Source: Moniliophthora roreri (Eukaryota; Basidiomycota; Agaricomycetes; Agaricales; Marasmiaceae). Taken from it: 64,000 nt of DNA. Of the stretch, positions 50,916 through 61,022 are shown one piece after another. The stretch spans positions 186,001 through 250,000 of the forward strand of contig LATX02000197.1 in the NCBI GenBank assembly GCA_001466705.2, given 5' to 3'. Within the stretch, counting starts at the first letter, position 1; every line of letters begins with the position of its first letter. Under the pieces are notes generated by a model, which had not been told where the DNA came from, did no database searches, and was given only the letters and a program-made list of their open reading frames with translations. Made by a program: the position numbers and the translations under genes.

Positions 50916-51364
50916 TGACGATGCGTGAGTTTCAAGACGGCTTGCCCAGATATTTAGCAGCTCGTGGGGCGAAGCTGAGGAAGGAGGAAATCATCCATGA
51001 AGCTGATATTCGGACAGTGTAGATCATGATGAATGGATACTAAACCTGCAAGGCTGCAACCGATGCATCCGCGTGCGATGTGTCCGCGTGTTTGCATCGA
51101 AATCTCACAAACACCATCTTCATCATCTAATTATGCGGCATACTCAATATTGCTAGAAAGACCACACACCCACTGTAATTGGAGCGTATAGAGGCAATAA
51201 CGCAAGCCCGCCGTGCACACTGGATTAAGGCACACTAGTAATTGTTACTAGTAACCATCTTGATTTGATGGAGAATTGGGTGCAGTGCCGTATTGAGTCT
51301 GCGGTAGTGATTAGAGCCTGTTCCATCATGACCGCCCAACTTCTATTCGTGCCCCCACTTTGCC
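50916..51364. promoter_or_regulatory. Divergent promoter region, block 1
   Basis: A 449-bp space between the minus multi-pass gene and the plus Ser/Thr-rich gene; both 5' ends point into it. The corresponding space in block 2 is about 630 bp longer because of an insertion. Confidence 0.45.
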
Positions 51365-52339
51365 ATGTCGGAAAGCTCACTGAGTGTCTCTGTTGGGAAT
51401 GCCACACGGTGAGTTCGTTAATTCTCTTGTCGCGGTCGCAGTGTTAACTCGAGAAATCGGTGGTAGTAAGCAATAAGTGCAGGCTCTGAATCTCGACTCA
51501 CTCAAGCTCCTAGTCGGTCCGAGCATGATGCCACTATCAAATGATTTGGCAACAAGTTCATTCGTCCTATTCGAGGGCACCACAGCGAGCACGTCTATAT
51601 TTGAAGAACATAGCTATGATATTTTCGATCCTACAACTATCACCAGTGGTGAGTATGGATCACCGTTGGCCACAGTTGTCACACACCATAATCAATAACA
51701 ATTTCCTACGTACAGCTGGAAATGCTGAGTATGTCAGATCAGAATACTTGTTCTATTGCCAACACTGAAGAATCTCTTTGAGCACAACGCCAACCTTCAG
51801 CATTTTTGGCCCCCCTACAACGGAAAAACTAACCTCAGTAATTCATGGAATAGCAACCTTCACCTTGCTCACCCTTTCTACAACGGAACCAGTGACCTCA
51901 ACTTTCGTGGTCTTCAGCCCTAGCTCCATAGGTGAGGTCAACCTTTCATTTTCGGGTTTACACTGATCACTACTTTTGTAGAAACGGGGTAAGTTTCTCA
52001 AGGACTGCTGTATATGCATTTTGAAGTTAACAATACGGCGCCAGAGTCGGAAGCGACGTGACAATTCCCCTTCTTCCCGTCTCAGTTCCAACGGATCCGG
52101 TGTTCAATGGGACATCAAGACAGGGTCAGGGTATGTTTAGTCGTATCCCAACAAATGTTACACCTAAAGAAATGTTTGCAGCTCAACTCACAACCAAGAC
52201 CGTGGTGGAAACGAATTCGAATTCAGCACCATCATCACCGAGTTCTTCTAGTACCGCCCAACGTCAAAGCTCGTTACGGGCTGTTCGTTGGATAGGATCT
52301 GTCGTCATCTGTGTTCTTGTGATGGGATTATTCACCTGA
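51365..52339 (+). CDS. Ser/Thr-rich single-pass surface protein, block 1 copy
   Basis: Several small exons separated by short introns. Recognised parts are: an exon with SFVLFEGTTASTSIFEEHSY (about 51540-51640); an exon TTPTFSIFGPPTTEKLTSVI continuing to TSTFVVFSPSSI before a GTGAGG donor (near 51934); DPVFNGTSRQGQ; and the last exon, TQLTTKTVVETNSNSAPSSP, a Ser run and a membrane segment (WIGSVVICVLVMGLF) with stop at 52337-52339. The start at 51365 (MSESSLSVSVGNAT) and the joins of exons 1-2 are uncertain, as the phases could not be fully closed. Predicted heavily O-glycosylated with a C-terminal membrane anchor. A degraded copy lies at 56.5-57.4 kb. Confidence 0.5.
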
Positions 52340-52426
52340 GCATTAATAGTCGCTATTCTCGTTGAACCATGCTGTACCTTATAATTTACTTAACTTTTTG
52401 AAGTTATCACGCAGCCCGATTGCTGT

Positions 52427-52720
52427 TTAACATCTCGGAAGGCCTCCTATAGCAATAACTCCACCAACAGTTTCGCCTATTGGGAACGGCATGAACGGGG
52501 CGATAACGATGTTGCAAACAACCCAGATGACATTAGCAAGAACATGGAATCGATCGTCCCGGTGAGACTGGAGCCAAGCGCAACCCTTGACTCCGGGGTC
52601 CTCGCGAAAGAGGCGTGCTAGAGCCGAGCGGTTAGAGACTTGGAGAGCCTGGGATGTCATCGGGGGCATCGGAAGCCCATGAAAATCAACGTGCATCAAG
52701 GGGTCGCTCTCTTTCTGCAT
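52427..52720 (-). pseudogene. HET-like family relic, copy D (N-terminal fragment)
   Basis: Encodes only the N-terminal part of the HET-like family: MQKESDPLMHVDFHGLPMPP, then MTSQ, RSALARLFREDPGVKGCAW, and a hydrophobic segment up to GETVGGVIAI. It then diverges and stops after 97 codons. The HET core, the membrane hairpin and the conserved C-terminal block are absent. The leader sequence upstream (CACCTCACTGC and TTAAAAG) matches copy A, and the N-terminus (start and MTSQ) matches copy B, so it is not simply a copy of its neighbour C. A short functional product is unlikely but not excluded. Confidence 0.8.
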
Positions 52721-54060
52721 CGCAGTGAGGTGGCATTTTCATATCTTCATTGGTTGAGCTTTTAAGTCCATGTGCAAGCGTGCGTCTAGGATTTTGCATG
52801 GACGCATTAACAGGTTGCCGCTACTAATTTCTGATCAACTTTATTTCTCCCATTGTGGAGCACGTCATTGGCAAAATCTTCATGAACGATAGATAAGCTC
52901 ACGGATTTGCAGATTCCCGTCGCTATGGTATTGAAGGAGTTTGGTTCATGTAGCTTTCAAGATCACTAAAATGGTCTGTATCCTTTATCTGCTCATGCAA
53001 AGCTTTGAAAGTGTCGTAGTCACCATCGCTTTGCCCAGTAGCTCCTGAGGCGGGCCTGCTGATAAATAGTATGCCCAAATCGACAGCTGGCGTTATTCCG
53101 AAGCTATCATTCCGGGATTCCACAGGAAATGGTAATGAAATGATGTTATAAAATCTAAATCTTTGGGAAATCGTGCCTCTTTACAATCCGAGATAGGTAC
53201 GGCAGGAGATTGAATGTTGGATGGGCTATGTAGGCCGCTGATTAGCCTGGAGCGTCTTCTCAAGCTCCAGCTGTGTTACGCGCTAGAGTCCTAGATTCTT
53301 GAAAGAACGCTATAGCCCGATAGCCCAACCGCAACAGGCGGTAATACCATATACAGTGGCGCTAGAATAAACTGAAGCAGCGCTCAGTCGCACTGCTTTC
53401 AGGTGCTTGATGGGCGCTTTATGCTTTCTTACTCCCAACAGGTCGAAGTATACGGATATCACTTACAGTGAACACCTAGAGCGTCGTGGATAAAGCCTTC
53501 TTTCAAGACTATTAACCTTCCGTATACTTGTGGCTCAGGCCGAGCGCTGATACTCGAGTTACGGTCGATGGACTGTGGGCGCCTCGCTGTTGCTCGTTGC
53601 GCTCGCAGGGACCCTACCGTCAGCGTTTGATGATAAGATAGACGAGACAGCACGGAACTTATTGGTGAATGGTTGCTACATGTAGTGATTCCTAGGATCA
53701 GTGATGTCTCCTGTTCCAAAACAAGGGATTGGACTTGTTGTAATCATATCGACAAATTATTGTTGGGAGCCTGAACGCGAAGGGCTTACATGGCAGCTAC
53801 CGTGCATTAAAAGCGGGGGCTCAGAAGCGGGCTCGGTTTCCATGAATGGCAAGGCACTGTACTCGATAATCATGATGACGAGTGGACAGCATCAACTGAG
53901 AGCATCAATGCCATATTGGTGCTAAATAATGGGACTCAGCCGTTTCGACACGTCCAAAACAGCCGACCCACCATATCTGAAGTGCTATCCAAACATGGCC
54001 GTATCAAACTTGGGGCTTGATTATCATGGTGGATATATTCATTCTACAGCGGTACAGCAG
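52721..54060. other. Spacer with 3' flank of duplicated block 2
   Basis: The copy D leader occupies the first 60 bp. A 66-codon minus frame (52923-53123) is unrecognised. From about 53640 the sequence resembles the 3' flank of the block 1 multi-pass gene, marking the end of the duplicated segment. Confidence 0.35.
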
Positions 54061-55493
54061 TTAGACTCGGGCGAGGGTACTGCTTCTATGACTTTCTTCG
54101 TCCTCCAAAACTAGTCTAGTGGGCTTGAGGACGACCAATTCCGCGTCCCCACCACGTTCACTAGGATGGTGATTATGGGAGTGTTCACTGACCACCGCCT
54201 GAACATATGTTGATGACCCGGAAGAGTCCCATAACGACCTCTGAAGGTAGACCAATACGATGACAAGAGTCGGATAGATACCCTGTCGAATGATTCCTGA
54301 GGAACGGGGTACAGAAAGCTAGAGAGCAGGACACACCACTAGTTGCACGCTCGCGGCATAGAGAATCTGTTGAACATACGCTCCTACGGGAGAAGTGCCG
54401 ACAGACGGTATCAGTGTGATGACTTGCAGAAGCTGTAGATAAAGGTTAGCATCGGCTTGAAACGTCGATTGTAGTAATGCTCACCCAAAGCACCGAATAT
54501 GCCACCCCAGATTCCAAAAGCAATACGAGGACCTTTTCTATTCCGCTTCGAGCATGAAGTATACCGAGATACTTCTTGACTACTCTCCAATGGAGCCTAA
54601 TAAAGGGAGGGTGAAGCGAAAGGATGTTGATATGCATTATATATACGCACCATACTTTGTACCCAATAGCACAGGTCGCAGTAATATTTGTCGCCGTTGA
54701 TAAGACGTAGGTGGCAATGTTGAGTGAACTGCATGTGGGAGGTAAAGTAATGGGCCAATCGTTTTCTATGAAACATCCAAGCAATGCCAGTGTCGAGGCT
54801 GGCGTGTTTGGACTAGTTGTAGGTACTGAGATTGATTATAACATGACGAACCTGCAGACCCGAGAAGTAGCAGAGAGGGTACGATCAGAATCTTCCAGTT
54901 GTGTGACCATAGCGCCCATGCTCTCCAGACGACGACAAAGTCCCCGGTAATGACCTGAATCGTGTAAGCATTGTTTGCCTGCAACGAACGATTTCTCAGC
55001 AGCTCACTTCTAAAAAGAATAGCACTCCTTCTACACGAGTAAATTTCTTCCACTTGTCCTGATACCCTGGCACTTTCTCTGCTATCGGCGTGCCAACGTC
55101 ATTAACAAGGATCATTTGAATTCCTCCTACGAACATCGCCATATAGGATGCGATGAAGAATGAGGCTATCCCAAACATGGTAATGACCGCGACAAGGAGA
55201 ACGAACTTTGCGCGCATGTTTCCTTCCTTATTGCTATTTGAGGCGATCATCAGCTTTGAAAGATTGAAGCGTTACATCCTGCCACATACCACAAAATAGG
55301 GATCGTGCAGCAGAAGAGTATCACGTAGACGCCCGATGAAGTCTAGCTTCAGCCGAATTTCATTGCTAGAGAGCGAGAAAAAGAGCACACCATAGAAAAT
55401 TGCTGTCGCCAAAAGACCCGTCGAGTTCAAAGTGATGTTCTCGCCAAAAAGAGAGACAAATTCAAGATCTTTCGAAATGTTAGTGTCGGACAT
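54061..55493 (-). CDS. Orphan multi-pass (about 7-TM) membrane protein, copy 2
   Basis: Paralogue of the gene at 49491-50915, same exon order. Start MSDTNISKDLEFVSLFGENI at 55491-55493; TAIFYG is then spliced to SSGVYVILFCCTIPIL. Next come KAKFVLLVAVITMFGIASFF, GGIQMILVNDVGTPIAEKV, QVITGDFVVVWRAWALWSHN, WKILIVPSLLLLGSAGS, CSSLNIATYVLSTATNITAT, WRVVKKYLGILHARSGIEKV, LLLESGVAYSVLWVSITTID, and a tail with VYLQRSLWDSSGSSTYVQAV ending SSTLARV. Stop TAA at 54061-54063. The tail of copy 2 differs by a few substitutions and both copies keep the reading frame, which suggests both have been under selection or the duplication is recent. Function unknown. Confidence 0.72.
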
Positions 55494-55719
55494 TGACGAT
55501 GTGCGTGCTCAAGACAGTTTGCCTGAATCAGTGGAACGAAGCTGGGGAGGAAATCATGGAAGCGATATTCGATCAGCATAAATGGAATCATGATGAGTAG
55601 ATGTAAAAAGATGACAAACCTGCAACTCGACGTGTTCCACCATCACAATACAACACCGCCCATATGGCCTCATGTACCTCACTACATTGTCGCGCAAGAT
55701 GCTTAATATTGCTAGAAAG

Positions 55720-56480
55720 GGTTAGCATGTCTTCAAACTCAAGTACTCATGTCTCGTGAGGCTGCAAGGGTACCTTGGAATCTGATGGGTGTAGAGTGTG
55801 CAGTGCAGGGGGGAGGCGGGCCGTGGTTCCGGAACACCGGGACGGTTGGTTGGTTGCCTGATGGCCGGCTTAAAAAATTTTCTTGAGCCAATTTTTTTTT
55901 GAACTTTGAACACTTTCTCAGTAACCAAAGGTTCTTTTATGACCACCTTCATAGCAGAGAAACTCAAATTTGCTCCTATATGCCTTTTGGATGCTGACCC
56001 AGATCAGTTTCCTGCCCACCCATGGTCCTTGGGGCTCACTTACAGGTATTTTAAGGGTTTGTGGTGGTTCGGCTGTATAGGACTGGGAGTTTTCCATAAT
56101 AGGGTTACATTATACGCCTTCTTGAACCAACTTACACCCTGGATACACATACTATCCTTAGATCTTAGCAGATATCAATCCCTAGAGATTTGCAGTTGCT
56201 TGCTTGGGCTCCTGTACCTAGAATATAATGTAGATGACCCTAACAAACAGTTTGAAACATTTTACTGCAGACTTCGGTATATTGTGCTTGCACTTTGCTG
56301 AACCTAGCTAATGCGAAGAGGACCAGCGCTAGTCAGGCGCTTGCTACTTAGCACCTTCCAAAAAGGTGATGTCATGTGAACTACCTTCCATATATGGTAG
56401 TCAGTGGTTGGTTGGTTCACCGCAATGGTCCTTAAAAAAAAATTCGACCTCATGTACAAAAAAAAAATTTCTCTCCCTCC
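55720..56480. mobile_element. Insertion of unknown type in block 2
   Basis: Homology between blocks 1 and 2 is clear up to AATATTGCTAGAAAG (ending near 55718) and resumes near 56575, leaving about 630-750 bp extra in block 2. Within it two imperfect direct repeats of about 38 bp occur (about 55844-55881 and 56404-56441), each beginning GGTTGGTTGGTT and ending in a CTTAAAAAA run. Between them are a 131-codon plus frame (55906-56301) without recognised motif and two neighbouring hairpins (56352-56368 and 56381-56400). The T-rich, repeat-bounded segment looks like a small transposon or relic. No transposase is recognised. Confidence 0.45.
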
Positions 56481-56559
56481 TGGTGCAGTGTGTGTTGCTG
56501 TTCAGTCTGTAGCATTATCAGAAGCTTGCTGTGAACAGTGACTACCCCAGGCTGCAATT

Positions 56560-57401
56560 CAGCTTCGTCGGGGAGCTTTCTGAGTGTCTCCGTCAGGGAC
56601 ACTACACGGTGAGTTTGTTATCTCTCTCATCGCAGTCGTTGAGCTAACATTGGAGATAGTAAGTAGTAAAATGCATTGTTCTGATCCTGAAACTTGACGC
56701 TCATTCAATCTCATAGTCAGCCCAACCACACTGCTATCAAGCATTTTGACTTCAACTTCATCGTCCGCTCTATTCCATACAGACACTGTGATGTTGGGTA
56801 CATCCGACACAAGTAGTCAGAGCACAAAGTGTTGATACCTTTGATAATCAGTGATGAGTATGGAACATTGCCACTTCTGCTGTACAACTCCTTTGGTATA
56901 GCTGGAAATGCCAAGTAGGTCAGATTGCCGCTGGCCTTGATAAATCTCTTGGTACAACACCCACACCACTGATCACAATGGAATCGATCAACCTACTTTG
57001 TGATCTTCAATCCTCCAGTTTCCACAGGTGAGATCGAACCTTTCATTGTGAACATATCCTAATCACCATCTTTATGCAGAAACCAAGCAAGTTCTCCTAA
57101 AAGCTTGTGTATATGTACTTTGAAACCCATAACACTGCACCAGAGTCGAAAACGATACAACAACTTCCCCCTCCCCGTCTTAGTACCATCGGGCCCAGTG
57201 TCCAATGGACCGTCGACACAGTATCAACGTATGTTCGGCTGTGTTGCCGAGGAATGTTACACTTGAGGAAACGTTTGCAGTTCAACTCACAACCAAGACT
57301 GGTGGAAAAGGATTCGAATTCAGTACTATCACCGAGCTCCTCTAGTTCTGCCCAAAGTCAAAAGACTGGGCGTCATCTGTGTTCTTGTGATAGGCCTATT
57401 C
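56560..57401 (+). pseudogene. Ser/Thr-rich surface protein, degraded block 2 copy
   Basis: Nucleotide-level counterpart of 51365-52339. The exon 1 region (SFLSVS), the SPTTLLSSILTSTSS exon, the region equivalent to TSTFVVFSPSSI (here in another frame after a deletion) and the final exon with FNSQPRLVEKDSNSV are recognisable, but the reading frame is shifted at several places and an in-frame stop follows SQSTKC. The copy ends at GTGATAGGCCTATTC, where the LTR of a Ty3/Gypsy element begins, inside the sequence that encodes the last few residues of the membrane anchor in the block 1 copy. It is therefore both mutated and interrupted. Confidence 0.7.
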
Positions 57402-58407
57402 TGTTACGTTACTTGCGCAGCAATGTCAACTCAACCACTTTAGTGAAGTGTCACCTCCGTTCAAGTAGCTGCTCAGGTTCAAGTTTGAGTTTGTTCAGCA
57501 GTCGCTGAAGTTCAGAAGTCCTTCATTCATTGCGTTGACACAAGATAGTATAAACCAGGTCAAGCTAGAGACTCTGAGTCTTAGCTTGAGTGCTTAAATA
57601 CGTTACAACTGTTCTAGTACTGGCTATATACGTAAGAACGGTAAGTCCAGTGATTGAGTAATAATTCCCGAGTCTATCGGGATATGCGTAATACAAAGGA
57701 GTAAGCAAAAAGGGGGGGCTGGGAAGGTGTACGAGTCCGATGACAATGGAAGCATATGGAAGAAGAAGAAGAGGGCTGGGAAGGTGTACGAGTCCGATGG
57801 AAAGAGAAGCATAGAGAAAAGAAGAAAAGAAACGTAACATTACCCCCTCAACAAGGGGCAAACTCCACATTGCCAACACCTATGATTCTCCATCTCTGTA
57901 CAGCTCCGTGTCATAATCGTATGACGTATCCAGCATCTCGTCCACCGTCTGCATCCTTGGCGTCGCTGGGACGTCGAACGTCAGCTGCCATCCCGTAGCT
58001 ACCCATTCTTCAATGGAAAGTAGCCTCACCTTCTGGGGATCTGCCCCTACGAACAACAGCTGAGCATCCCTGTCGTACTCCTTGACCAAAGCTTCAGCAC
58101 TCTCCTCTGAGATTTTCATAGGGCTCATCGTCATAACAGCGATCATCTGACATAGCGTCTGTACCTGAATCAGACCCTCAGTGCGCAATGCAGCGAGACC
58201 TTCGTTGCTCAGGACAGTGGCCAGATGTATGTCCAGGCTGAGTTTTGAAGCATCAACAGCACATGTACTGTGGGCAATGTCAGGCAAAATGGCGTTCCAA
58301 TCCGCACAAAGGGCAGAGATGCGGTCGACGAGCTGCATCATCGGGGTCGGGGCCGAAGTCGGATTTCTCAAGCTGAGCATCAGTGGGATGTTGTCATTTT
58401 TGGGGGT
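56892..58407. repeat. First copy of 1516-bp exact direct duplication
   Basis: Identical (offset 1517) to 58409-59924, as judged from matched frames and sampled lines. The two copies are separated only by the single N at 58408. The duplicated segment includes host pseudogene sequence, the LTR and part of the post-pol ORF. This pattern fits two contig ends that overlap but were joined with one N rather than merged. Confidence 0.85.
57402..57839 (-). repeat. 3' LTR of Ty3/Gypsy element, 438 bp
   Basis: On the minus strand it starts TGTTACG and ends CGTAACA, a perfect 7-bp terminal inverted repeat with TG...CA ends. The preceding minus-strand sequence, GAGGGGGTAA, is a good polypurine tract. The host bases just outside are TATTC (57397-57401), the likely target-site duplication. 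The second identical copy at 58919-59356 lies in an apparently duplicated contig end and is not counted as the 5' LTR. Confidence 0.85.
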
Positions 58408-58408
58408 N
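58408..58408. other. Assembly gap, single N
   Basis: One ambiguous base between two identical 1516-bp segments. The sequence to the right restarts at the base equivalent to 56892. Confidence 0.95.
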
Positions 58409-59924
58409 TTTGGTATAGCTGGAAATGCCAAGTAGGTCAGATTGCCGCTGGCCTTGATAAATCTCTTGGTACAACACCCACACCACTGATCACAATGGAA
58501 TCGATCAACCTACTTTGTGATCTTCAATCCTCCAGTTTCCACAGGTGAGATCGAACCTTTCATTGTGAACATATCCTAATCACCATCTTTATGCAGAAAC
58601 CAAGCAAGTTCTCCTAAAAGCTTGTGTATATGTACTTTGAAACCCATAACACTGCACCAGAGTCGAAAACGATACAACAACTTCCCCCTCCCCGTCTTAG
58701 TACCATCGGGCCCAGTGTCCAATGGACCGTCGACACAGTATCAACGTATGTTCGGCTGTGTTGCCGAGGAATGTTACACTTGAGGAAACGTTTGCAGTTC
58801 AACTCACAACCAAGACTGGTGGAAAAGGATTCGAATTCAGTACTATCACCGAGCTCCTCTAGTTCTGCCCAAAGTCAAAAGACTGGGCGTCATCTGTGTT
58901 CTTGTGATAGGCCTATTCTGTTACGTTACTTGCGCAGCAATGTCAACTCAACCACTTTAGTGAAGTGTCACCTCCGTTCAAGTAGCTGCTCAGGTTCAAG
59001 TTTGAGTTTGTTCAGCAGTCGCTGAAGTTCAGAAGTCCTTCATTCATTGCGTTGACACAAGATAGTATAAACCAGGTCAAGCTAGAGACTCTGAGTCTTA
59101 GCTTGAGTGCTTAAATACGTTACAACTGTTCTAGTACTGGCTATATACGTAAGAACGGTAAGTCCAGTGATTGAGTAATAATTCCCGAGTCTATCGGGAT
59201 ATGCGTAATACAAAGGAGTAAGCAAAAAGGGGGGGCTGGGAAGGTGTACGAGTCCGATGACAATGGAAGCATATGGAAGAAGAAGAAGAGGGCTGGGAAG
59301 GTGTACGAGTCCGATGGAAAGAGAAGCATAGAGAAAAGAAGAAAAGAAACGTAACATTACCCCCTCAACAAGGGGCAAACTCCACATTGCCAACACCTAT
59401 GATTCTCCATCTCTGTACAGCTCCGTGTCATAATCGTATGACGTATCCAGCATCTCGTCCACCGTCTGCATCCTTGGCGTCGCTGGGACGTCGAACGTCA
59501 GCTGCCATCCCGTAGCTACCCATTCTTCAATGGAAAGTAGCCTCACCTTCTGGGGATCTGCCCCTACGAACAACAGCTGAGCATCCCTGTCGTACTCCTT
59601 GACCAAAGCTTCAGCACTCTCCTCTGAGATTTTCATAGGGCTCATCGTCATAACAGCGATCATCTGACATAGCGTCTGTACCTGAATCAGACCCTCAGTG
59701 CGCAATGCAGCGAGACCTTCGTTGCTCAGGACAGTGGCCAGATGTATGTCCAGGCTGAGTTTTGAAGCATCAACAGCACATGTACTGTGGGCAATGTCAG
59801 GCAAAATGGCGTTCCAATCCGCACAAAGGGCAGAGATGCGGTCGACGAGCTGCATCATCGGGGTCGGGGCCGAAGTCGGATTTCTCAAGCTGAGCATCAG
59901 TGGGATGTTGTCATTTTTGGGGGT
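58409..59924. repeat. Second copy of 1516-bp exact direct duplication
   Basis: Repeat of 56892-58407, including a second copy of the LTR (58919-59356) and the host pseudogene end. If the join is an artefact, the true sequence runs from 58407 directly to 59925. Confidence 0.85.
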
Positions 59925-60768
59925 TTGATTCTCCTGTTCTTTGTCCTCGACCATGGCCTCTGATTCCTCGGGATCGACCTCCCCTCCAACCGCAGGGATG
60001 TGTTCTGCCTTCTGGTGGAACTGAGGCTTCAGGCATCTGAAGACTTCGGGGGTCAACGGTGGTCGGAGATCCGGGTTGGAGTGAACTGGCGGGATCGACT
60101 GACTGGATCTTAGGTTTGACATCGGGATCGGGAGTGGGGTCAGGATAAATGAGGGCGTTGTCGGGTTCAGGGGTGGAATGGGAAGTGGCGGGGAGTTGCA
60201 TTTCGTCAGCCAGGGGTTCAGAAGTGAGTCGGGAGACGAGGCTTTGAGTGTCGTCGATGTCTGGACGGGGATACCTGTTCCCATCAGTTCGTCATCTGAG
60301 TCGGTCGAGGAGGCTGAAGGAGAGGGGATCAGGGTATTCTGACATCGCTCTGGGATCTGCAGGAGGCATGGACAAATGGGGGTAATACGGAAATGTAGAC
60401 GGTACCGTGATGGGACCTGCGAGCCCCAGCTGATAGTTGCAGGCGTACATCACCTGGTTTGCAATCTCGAGACTGCAGCTTTCAATGATTCTTTCGAAAA
60501 GCTTTTGTTGGGTCCTGAGGAAAAACAGGCTTTTGATGCAGGGTTCCAATCGGTTGTGCTGATCAGTGGCAGCTTGGATTTGGTCGTCGTATTGCTTGGA
60601 ATTAAAGAGGTGAAGAAGCTGGTAGGGGTTGGGCTTGAGGCCGTTCAGATAGGTGATGTTTTCTCCATATCGTCCTTCCTCTGACACAGTAGGAACAGGG
60701 CTCTAGACTCAGGCTGACTGGCTGCTAGAAGCAGAAGAGGAAGAAGTGGCAGTGGTTGCATTGGACAT
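59397..60768 (-). pseudogene. Extra ORF downstream of pol in the Ty3/Gypsy element
   Basis: An ATG at 60766-60768 lies two bases after the pol stop (60771-60773). It opens MSNATTATSSSSASSSQSA, interrupted by TGA (60709-60711) and TAG (60703-60705), and continues in the same frame as YGENITYLNGLKPNPYQLLH until about 60292. There a one-base shift moves the frame to SDDELMGTGIPVQT and a Pro-rich region, ending in a folded-looking segment (VDRISALCADWNAILPDIAH) and ELYRDGES with a stop at 59397-59399. About 450 residues in all. I see no membrane segment, so it is not an evident envelope gene, and no zinc knuckle or protease. The role is unknown. Part of its 3' end also appears at 57880-58407 because of the duplicated contig end. 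Confidence 0.6.
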
Positions 60769-61022
60769 GATTATTCTGGAGTGGGAATGGGATCTCTGGG
60801 TCTTATCCAATGTCCTTTTATATATTCCTTGAGGAGGTCTAGGCAGTTCACCATTCCCTCCATTCGGATCCATCGGTTATGGGACGAGTTGTACCCAGTG
60901 TATGAGACCAAGAATTCCCGTGGTCGTTTCTTTAGTCTATGTCCCACAACTGCTTCCACTTCATATTCTTTGAATCCTTCTACAAGGTCCAGGGGTGGTT
61001 CTGTGAAACTCGGTCCATGGGC

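Noticed and set aside
55844..56418. GGTTGGTTGGTT runs as telomere-like repeats
   Set aside because: Only three short units occur in each run, and they are embedded in other sequence; not a telomeric array.
57402..59356. 57402-57839 and 58919-59356 as a pair of LTRs bounding a short element
   Set aside because: Both copies are in the same N-joined duplication, which also copies host pseudogene sequence outside the LTR. They are one LTR represented twice; the real 5' LTR lies beyond 64000.
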